From contig JANMDN010000003.1 in NCBI GenBank assembly GCA_031376285.1, positions 65,628 to 129,627 of the forward strand: DNA of 64,000 bases. Direction: 5' to 3'. This stretch comes from JANMDN01 sp031376285 (lineage in GTDB: Bacteria > Actinomycetota > Thermoleophilia > Miltoncostaeales > Miltoncostaeaceae). Both the position numbers and the translations under genes were made by a program. The notes beneath the pieces are model-generated. The model did not search any database. It saw only the letters and a program-made list of their open reading frames with translations, and was not told the DNA's origin. Position 1 is the first letter of the stretch. The number at the start of each line of letters is the position of its first letter. Positions 58,718 through 64,000 of the stretch are shown here, piece by piece.

Positions 58718-60412
58718 TTGCAGACCCATGACGTCGTCGTCGTCGGCGCTGGACTCGCCGGTATGCGTGCCGCAATCGCGGCACACGAGGCCGGAGTGGA
58801 CGTCGCGATGGTGACCAAAGTCCACCCGGTGCGGAGCCACTCCGGTGCCGCTCAGGGCGGCATCAACGCCGCTCTCGGAAACGAAACCGACGACAACCCG
58901 GCCAACCACACCTACGACACGGTCAAGGGTGCCGACTACATCGGCGACCAAGACGCGATCGAGATCCTCTGCCAGATGGCGCCTGAGGAGATCATCAAGC
59001 TTGAGCACTGGGGCGCCGTCTTCAGCCGGCACGAGACGACCGGAAAGATTGCCCAGCGCCCATTCGGCGGCGCCGGCTTCCCGCGGACCTGTTTCGCGGC
59101 GGACCTGACCGGGCTCGTGATCCTCCACACGCTCTACACCGTGTGTGTGAAGTACAACATCCCGACCTACGAGGAGTACTTCGTCACCGAGCTGATCGTC
59201 GACTCGGCCGGCGAGTGCTGCGGGGTCGTCGCCTACGACATGGTCCACGGGACCGTCGAGAGCATCGGGGCGAAGTCGGTGGTCCTTGCGACCGGTGGCG
59301 CCGGGCGCGTCTACCGTCCTTCCACGAACTCCCACTCCTCGACCGGCGACGGGATGGGCCTCGCGCTCACCAAGGGTGTGCCGCTCAAGGACATGGAGTT
59401 CATGCAGTTCCACCCGACCACGCTGAAGTCGAACGGCGTGCTCGTCACCGAGGGCGCGCGCGGCGAGGGTGGCTACCTCCTGAACTCCGAGGGCGATCGC
59501 TTCATGACGAAGTACGCCCCGAACAAGCTCGAGCTCGCCTCGCGTGACGTCGTCTCCCGCGCCGAGGCCACTGAGATCCTCGAGGGCCGCGGAATCAACG
59601 GCTGCGTGATGCTCGATCTTCGCCACCTCGGTCGCGACAAGATCATGGAGCGGCTCCCGCAGATCCGTGAGCTCGCGATGGCCTTCGCCGGTGTCGACCC
59701 GATCGACGCACCGATCCCGATTCGTCCCGGAGCGCATTACCACATGGGTGGCGTGCACGTGGACAGCTGGGGCGCCTCGCCCCACATGCCGGGCCTCTAC
59801 GCGGCCGGCGAATGCGCCTGCGTATCGGTGCACGGAGCGAACCGCCTCGGCGGCAATTCGCTCCTCGAAGCGGTGGTTTTCGGCTCCCGAACCGGCGACG
59901 CCGCGGCACGCTACGTCCACGAGCGCCCGAACGGTCGCCCGAGCGAAGCGTCACCCGCGCATGCCGCCGCCTACGAGCGCCAGCTCCGCGATTTGCTCGA
60001 CCGCCAGCACGGTCCACGCCAGCACGAAATCCGCGACGCGCTGGCCGACACCATGCAAGAGAAGGTCGGCGTCTTCCGCACCGAGTCGGAGCTGAAAGAG
60101 GCCGAAGGGGTCGTCAACAACCTGCGCGACCAGTTCAAGGGCGTCATCGTCACCGACAAGGGCCGCACCTTCAACCAGGCCCTCATCCACACGATCGAGA
60201 CCGGCTACTTGCTTGATCTCGCCGCGACGATGGTGACCGGGGCGGTCGCTCGAACCGAGAGCCGCGGGGCCCACTCCCGCCTCGACTACACCGAGCGCGA
60301 CGACGAGAGCTGGATGAAGCACACCCTGTCCTACCTCGAAGACGACGAGATACGGCTGGACTACTCGCCGGTCACAGTGACCACCTACGAGCCCCAGGTG
60401 AGGACCTACTAA
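58718..60412 (+). CDS. sdhA: Succinate dehydrogenase/fumarate reductase flavoprotein subunit
   Basis: 564 residues from TTG 58718 (LQTHDVVVVGAGLAGMRAA), with GGAG eight bases upstream; GTG 58658 would add 20 unlikely residues. The FAD dinucleotide motif is VVVVGAGLAGMRAAIAA, the FAD-linked His is in RSHSGAAQGGINAAL, the active-site Arg is in HGANRLGGNSLLEAV and the His/Arg loop in GGVHVDSWGASP. There is no twin-arginine signal, so the catalytic head faces the cytoplasm. It oxidises succinate (or reduces fumarate) with SdhB. Its stop shares a base with the sdhB start. Confidence 0.96.
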   Translation: MQTHDVVVVGAGLAGMRAAIAAHEAGVDVAMVTKVHPVRSHSGAAQGGINAALGNETDDNPANHTYDTVKGADYIGDQDAIEILCQMAPEEIIKLEHWGAVFSRHETTGKIAQRPFGGAGFPRTCFAADLTGLVILHTLYTVCVKYNIPTYEEYFVTELIVDSAGECCGVVAYDMVHGTVESIGAKSVVLATGGAGRVYRPSTNSHSSTGDGMGLALTKGVPLKDMEFMQFHPTTLKSNGVLVTEGARGEGGYLLNSEGDRFMTKYAPNKLELASRDVVSRAEATEILEGRGINGCVMLDLRHLGRDKIMERLPQIRELAMAFAGVDPIDAPIPIRPGAHYHMGGVHVDSWGASPHMPGLYAAGECACVSVHGANRLGGNSLLEAVVFGSRTGDAAARYVHERPNGRPSEASPAHAAAYERQLRDLLDRQHGPRQHEIRDALADTMQEKVGVFRTESELKEAEGVVNNLRDQFKGVIVTDKGRTFNQALIHTIETGYLLDLAATMVTGAVARTESRGAHSRLDYTERDDESWMKHTLSYLEDDEIRLDYSPVTVTTYEPQVRTY

Positions 60413-61368
60413 TGGCCACGACCGAACTTCGGATCTTCCGTTACCAGCCCGACCGGGGCACCAACACGTACTACGACGACTTCTCGCTCGATCACGACGA
60501 GGGCGATGGGCTAACCCTCCTTGACGCGATCCTGCGCCTGCAGGACGAGCAGGATGGCACGCTCGCGGTGCGCTACTCGTGCCGTTCGGCCATCTGCGGC
60601 TCGTGTGCCTGCAAGGCCGACGGGCGCACGGTGCTCGCCTGCATGCAGCAGGTCGATGACCTCTCGGAGCGAAACGGCAACCAGCCGATCCAGGTCGACC
60701 CGATGGGGAACTTCGCTCCCGTCAAGGATCTCGTCGTCGATCTGACGCCCTTCTGGGACAAGTTCAAGGCCGTGAAGCCGTTCCTCATCACCGAGGGCGA
60801 CGCCCCCGATCGCGAGCGGCTCGTTCCGAAGGAGTCGATGGAGCGCCTGGGCAAGGTGTCGAACTGCATCCTCTGCGCGGCCTGTTACAGCGAGTGCAAC
60901 TCGCTCGAGGCCGACCCGGAGTTTGTCGGTCCCGCCGCGTTTGCCTGGGGCTACCGCTTCGCTGGCGACGTCCGCGACTCGCAGCGCAAGGAGCGCTCGA
61001 AGCTCTACTCGGGCGACCACGGCGTCTGGGACTGCACCCGCTGCATGATGTGCAACGAGCGCTGCCCGAAGGGCGTCGACCCTCGCGACGCGATCGAAAA
61101 GCTCGGCGCCATCGCGTTCCAGGAGGGCGTCAGCTGGCGCGACCCGGGCGCTCGCCACGCGAAGGCGTTCCTCATCTCGATGCGCACCGGCGGTAAGCTG
61201 AACGAAACGTTCCTCGTGCCCTTTACCCAGCCGGTCAAGTCGCAGCTCGACGTGCCGTTTGCCTTGAAGATGCTCGCCAAGGGTAAGGCCCCGTCGCCGA
61301 TCCCGCACCGCATCAAGAAGCTGAACGAAGTCGTGAAGCTCATCAAGAACGTCAAGGAGACCATCTAA
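60412..61368 (+). CDS. sdhB: Succinate dehydrogenase/fumarate reductase iron-sulfur subunit
   Basis: 318 residues. The plant-type [2Fe-2S] domain has CRSAICGSCACKADGRTVLAC; the C-terminal domain has two further clusters in CILCAACYSECNS and CTRCMMCNERCPKGVDP. It carries electrons from FAD to the third subunit. It is longer than typical SdhB (230-260) owing to a C-terminal tail of about 70 basic residues (KTFLVPFTQPV-like, then IPHRIKKLNEVVKLIKNVK) that may contact the membrane or the CCG subunit. TAATG junction with sdhA and with the next gene. Confidence 0.95.
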   Translation: MATTELRIFRYQPDRGTNTYYDDFSLDHDEGDGLTLLDAILRLQDEQDGTLAVRYSCRSAICGSCACKADGRTVLACMQQVDDLSERNGNQPIQVDPMGNFAPVKDLVVDLTPFWDKFKAVKPFLITEGDAPDRERLVPKESMERLGKVSNCILCAACYSECNSLEADPEFVGPAAFAWGYRFAGDVRDSQRKERSKLYSGDHGVWDCTRCMMCNERCPKGVDPRDAIEKLGAIAFQEGVSWRDPGARHAKAFLISMRTGGKLNETFLVPFTQPVKSQLDVPFALKMLAKGKAPSPIPHRIKKLNEVVKLIKNVKETI

Positions 61369-62255
61369 TGGCGCGCACGTTTGCGTACTACCCCGGGTGC
61401 GTCGCCGAGTTCTCCTCGAAGGAGCTGAACGCGACCACGAAGGCACTCGCGCCGCTGATCGATGTCGAGCTGATCCCGATGCCCGCGGCGACGTGCTGCG
61501 GCGCCGGTGACATCGCGGAGGCCAAGCCGAATCTGTACCTCACGCTGAACGTCCGGATCCTCAGCCAGGCCGAGGAGATGGGCCACGACGTCATGACCAT
61601 CTGCAACGTCTGCACGCTGAACCTGCGGCGGGCCAACAAGATGGTCAAAGAGGATCCCCGGATCCTCGAGCAGGTCAACACCGAGCTCGTCAAGGCCGGG
61701 GCGCGCCCCTACCAGGGGTCGGTCGAGGTCACGCACATGCTGTGGTACCTCGCGACCGAGGAGGGCCTCTCGATCCTGGAGCGCCAGGGTCCGAGAGGGC
61801 TGAACGGCCTCCGCGTGGCGCCGTACTACGGCTGCCAGTTGCTGCGTCCGTCGTCGGTGATGGGCTTCGAGGACCCCGACAAGCCGCAGTCGCTCGAGCG
61901 GCTGATCACGGCCCTTGGCGGCGAGGTCGCCGACTACGACGGCAAGAGCAAGTGTTGTGGCTTCCCGATCATCCTCGCCCGCGAGGCGGTTGCCCTCAAG
62001 GAGTCGCACGTCGCCCTTGCCGGGGCGCGCGACGCTGGCGCCGAGTGCATGGTCACCCCGTGCCCGCTCTGCCACCTCGCCATGGACGCGTACCAGCGCA
62101 AGGCCGAGGCGTTGAACGACACGACCTACAACATGCCGGTGCTCCACCTTCCACAGCTGATCGGGCTGGCGCTCGGCATGTCAAACGAGACGATGCAGTT
62201 CAAGCGCCACATGGTCCCGGTCGACCGCGTGTTGGAGACCGTCGGCGCCGTCTGA
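61368..62255 (+). CDS. CCG-domain (heterodisulfide reductase B-like) subunit of class E succinate:quinone oxidoreductase
   Basis: 295 residues with two cysteine-rich CCG domains: TFAYYPGCVAEF with ATCCGAGDIAEA and CNVCTLNLRRAN, then APYYGCQLLRP with SKCCGFPIILAREAV and TPCPLCHLAMDAYQ. These bind an iron-sulfur centre in HdrB. As the third gene after sdhAB in place of membrane anchors SdhC/D, it matches SdhE-type (class E) succinate dehydrogenases or Mfr-type fumarate reductases, where it links the complex to the membrane and quinone. No transmembrane helix is visible. A hairpin follows the stop. Confidence 0.9.
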   Translation: MARTFAYYPGCVAEFSSKELNATTKALAPLIDVELIPMPAATCCGAGDIAEAKPNLYLTLNVRILSQAEEMGHDVMTICNVCTLNLRRANKMVKEDPRILEQVNTELVKAGARPYQGSVEVTHMLWYLATEEGLSILERQGPRGLNGLRVAPYYGCQLLRPSSVMGFEDPDKPQSLERLITALGGEVADYDGKSKCCGFPIILAREAVALKESHVALAGARDAGAECMVTPCPLCHLAMDAYQRKAEALNDTTYNMPVLHLPQLIGLALGMSNETMQFKRHMVPVDRVLETVGAV

Positions 62256-62259
62256 TTCG

Positions 62260-62293
62260 TCGGGGCGCCGGCGCGCAACCGCCGACGCCCCGA
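62260..62293 (+). terminator. Hairpin after the sdh operon
   Basis: TCGGGGCGCCGGC (62260-62272) pairs with GCCGACGCCCCGA (62281-62293) with one mismatch and an 8-base loop, starting 5 bases after the stop. No T-tract. Confidence 0.6.
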
Positions 62294-62322
62294 TCGGTTC
62301 GAGGCCCCCGCCAATCGGGCCT

Positions 62323-62934
62323 ATGATTCACGCCATGAGGGTCAGCCCGCTCATTCGACACTCGCCGGACCTCCCTGAGGCGTGCGAGGCGTGCGTGTTC
62401 TGGCAGGAGCCTCGACGCTCGGTCGATGCGCCCCGGAAGGAGCGGTGGGTGGGCCAGATCCGACGGGACTTCGGCCGCTGGGGCGTCGTGCTTCGCGAGG
62501 AGGAGCGCTTCCGCGGTCTGCTGCAGTACGGACCAGCGCGGGCGTTTCGGCGGGCTGCCTTCCTTCCGGCTGGACCACCGACGGGCGACGCGGCTCTCAT
62601 CACGTGCGCCTACCTCACCGACGACGACCCCGTCGGGGTCCTCGAGCGCCTTCTCCTCGAGGCCCTGGCGGATCTGAAGTCGCGGGGTCTCGTCGCGGTC
62701 GAAACCTTCGCCCACGCTCCCGATAGCGATGCCTCCGGGCCCCATCACACGCTCTTTCACCGGCCGCTCCTCGAGCGACTGGGTTTTCGTCCCGTACGTG
62801 AGGAGGGTTCGGTCGCACTCATGCGGCTGGAGCTCGGCGGTCTCGTCGGTAGCGAACATCCTGCCCTGTCAGCGGCCGCGCGCCTTGCCGACTTGCTTCG
62901 CGTCCCGCGAGTCGCAGCCGATCCGCGCCGTTGA
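62323..62934 (+). CDS. GNAT-like N-acetyltransferase family protein
   Basis: 203 residues from ATG 62323, or 199 from ATG 62335 (RVSPLIRHSPDLPEACEAC). CVFWQEPRRSV near the N-terminus, GRWGVVLREEERFRGLLQY, DAALITCAYLTDDDPVGVL and LLERLGFRPVREEG follow the strand order of an actinobacterial GNAT subgroup that has a Cys-x-Phe-Trp motif. The acetyl-CoA loop (Q/R-x-x-G-x-G/A) is not conserved, so activity is uncertain. Overlaps the next gene (TTGA). Confidence 0.65.
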   Translation: MIHAMRVSPLIRHSPDLPEACEACVFWQEPRRSVDAPRKERWVGQIRRDFGRWGVVLREEERFRGLLQYGPARAFRRAAFLPAGPPTGDAALITCAYLTDDDPVGVLERLLLEALADLKSRGLVAVETFAHAPDSDASGPHHTLFHRPLLERLGFRPVREEGSVALMRLELGGLVGSEHPALSAAARLADLLRVPRVAADPRR

Positions 62935-63797
62935 CGCGTCGGGCCGCATGCCTTGCCGCCCTGCTGATCTCAGCATGGCTGCCAACAGCACTCGTTGCGG
63001 CGGCGCCGGATTCGATCGTCGGCGCGCTGGGTCGCGCCGATGTCTTCGTGAGCCCGGCCGTGCAAACCGACCCGGTGGCTGCGACCGCGGTCCTCACGGC
63101 GGCCGCGAACTCGGCCCGCGCGGCAGGCGAACCGTTGAAGTTCGCCGTGGTTCCGGGCCCCGCCGGCGCGCCCTCCATGCTGGCCTACGCCACAACACTC
63201 CGGCGCGACCTGCACTTTCGAGGCCGAGTTGTCGTGTCAGCGCCAGGACGAGCGGTTGCCGTCGCTGGGCCGGAGGATCGCGCCAAGACGACCCTTGCGT
63301 TGCGTGAGGCGAAGGTCGGACAGGTTCAGGATGTTGTCGAGCGGGCCCTCGCGGCAGCGAAGGCCACCCAACCCACCACGGTGCGGTCCGAACGCGGAAG
63401 CGGCACCCGCGGGTTTCTAGGCCTCCTCGGCCTCGCGCTGATTGGCGGGGTCTGGGCCGTCGCCATCGGTATGCGCAGGCGCCAGGGCGTCGACCGCCAG
63501 CGCTTCCACTCCGCTCGATCGACCGTGTCCGACGCACTCGACGAACTCGCGAGCTGCCTCGAGCGCGCCGACCCCGTCGGCCCGCAAGACGCGGGAAGCG
63601 ACTCGGTCGACCTCGCGGCCAGGGAGTACGCGGCGGCCCGGGAAGAGTTCGGCCGGGCTCAGGATCTCGCGGCGCTCATCGGGACCGGCGCACGGGTGCG
63701 TGGTGCGCTGAAGGCCGTCGAGCAAGCGGGTATCGCGCCGGCGTCCGAGATCACTGCGGGGCTCGACCGGGTCGCCCGGCTCGGACCCCTGCCCTAG
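62931..63797 (+). CDS. Secreted membrane-anchored protein of unknown function
   Basis: 288 residues from TTG 62931. A signal peptide (CLAALLISAWLPTALVAAA) precedes an alpha/beta domain (GRADVFVSPAVQTDPVAAT; FAVVPGPAGAPSMLAYATT) that is vaguely TPM-like. A single transmembrane helix (FLGLLGLALIGGVWAVAIGM) at about residues 163-182 is followed by a cytoplasmic helical tail (STVSDALDELASCLERADP). The domain is thus outside and the tail inside. Family not recognised. The next hairpin at 63799-63815 with TTT likely terminates it. Confidence 0.7.
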   Translation: MTRRAACLAALLISAWLPTALVAAAPDSIVGALGRADVFVSPAVQTDPVAATAVLTAAANSARAAGEPLKFAVVPGPAGAPSMLAYATTLRRDLHFRGRVVVSAPGRAVAVAGPEDRAKTTLALREAKVGQVQDVVERALAAAKATQPTTVRSERGSGTRGFLGLLGLALIGGVWAVAIGMRRRQGVDRQRFHSARSTVSDALDELASCLERADPVGPQDAGSDSVDLAAREYAAAREEFGRAQDLAALIGTGARVRGALKAVEQAGIAPASEITAGLDRVARLGPLP

Positions 63798-63798
63798 G

Positions 63799-63818
63799 GT
63801 CTCACATCGTGAGACTTT
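63799..63818 (+). terminator. Terminator-like palindrome after the membrane-protein gene
   Basis: GTCTCAC (63799-63805) and GTGAGAC (63809-63815) pair perfectly around ATC and are followed by TTT. A related palindrome (GTTTCAC-ATG-GTGAGAC) follows at 63834-63850, so this could instead belong to the end of the adjacent insertion sequence. Confidence 0.5.
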
Positions 63819-63870
63819 GGGGTCAGACACCGTGTTTCACATGGTGAGACAATGACAGGCCTTAGAGCGC

Positions 63871-64000
63871 CTAACAGAATGGGAGTCGGCGGTAGCAGAT
63901 GAGGCAGCAGGCCAGCGCGACGAGTGCGGTGTGGGTTTGGCTGGTGCGCTCGTAGCAGATGGCCAGGCGCCGGTAGCGGTGCAACAAGGCGATGGTCTGC
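63871..64000 (-). CDS. IS5-like transposase, C-terminal part (runs off window)
   Basis: On the minus strand, the last 42 residues before a TAG at 63871-63873 read TIALLHRYRRLAICYERTSQ, then THTALVALACCLICYRRLP and FC. This matches the conserved C-terminus of IS5-family DDE transposases (W/LH..RRL.I.YER....H.A...LA...I..RRL), which includes the catalytic Glu of the YER motif. The 5' part lies beyond base 64000, so whether the element is complete is unknown. The terminal inverted repeat should lie between 63797 and 63870. Confidence 0.75.
   Translation of the reverse strand, partial: QTIALLHRYRRLAICYERTSQTHTALVALACCLICYRRLPFC

Noticed and set aside
58460..59920. 490-residue N-terminal extension of the isocitrate dehydrogenase frame
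   Set aside because: It is antisense to sdhA, rich in His/Arg/Val without motifs; the GTG at 58459 with AAGGAG gives the correct enzyme start.

Overview
The window is high-GC DNA (roughly two thirds G+C by eye) with dense genes, frequent GTG and TTG starts and many 1-4 bp stop/start overlaps. Gene content points to an actinobacterium: an acyl-CoA carboxylase with a small epsilon subunit, a fused biotin carboxylase/BCCP chain, and a succinate dehydrogenase with a cysteine-rich third subunit. A deep-branching lineage such as Thermoleophilia (Solirubrobacterales-like) is my inference, not a demonstrated assignment. No tRNA, rRNA or CRISPR array was seen.

Region 1 (1-9.6 kb), propionate and TCA metabolism: the end of a methylmalonyl-CoA mutase large subunit overlaps pccB, an epsilon subunit and a biotin carboxylase/BCCP gene, closed by a clear terminator. 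This module carries propionyl-CoA to succinyl-CoA. A secreted VWA protein and a glycosyltransferase follow, then sucCD with a strong hairpin terminator.

Region 2 (9.65-11.5 kb), decaying accessory DNA: an AAA/DUF4143 ATPase whose N-terminus is split by an apparent frameshift, and a Clp_N-like gene spread over three frames.

Region 3 (11.5-34 kb), exopolysaccharide locus: PIG-L-type deacetylase, GT2-methyltransferase fusion, nucleotide-sugar dehydrogenase, heparinase-II/III-like protein, CapK-like adenylate-forming enzyme, several GT4 glycosyltransferases, a GHL15-like lipoprotein, a methyltransferase, a Wzx-like flippase, AsnB, an NAD-dependent epimerase, a Wzy-like polymerase and a Wzc-like co-polymerase. 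The minus-strand run 34028->26849 is probably one operon. A 225-bp MITE-like element lies at its upstream edge.

Region 4 (34.5-52.6 kb), cell-surface island: a proline-rich membrane protein, four large secreted Ig-like repeat proteins arranged as two duplicated short+long pairs around a secreted FN3-metallophosphoesterase, an aminotransferase, a LapA-like small membrane protein, three tandem secreted paralogs of unknown function, and two SpoIID-NlpC/P60 fusion proteins flanking that trio. All four Ig-like proteins end in the same module (signature YWQVWPxWG). This island is the best candidate for an undescribed system: a secreted surface layer coupled to the neighbouring polysaccharide locus and to peptidoglycan remodelling enzymes. 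That is inference.

Region 5 (52.6-64 kb): a two-component system with a DUF305 protein, a small hypothetical protein, malate and isocitrate dehydrogenases (minus strand), sdhA-sdhB-CCG-domain subunit (plus strand), a GNAT-like protein, a secreted membrane protein, and the C-terminal end of an IS5-like transposase running off the right edge. A palindromic dispersed repeat occurs at 50.93 and 55.62 kb.
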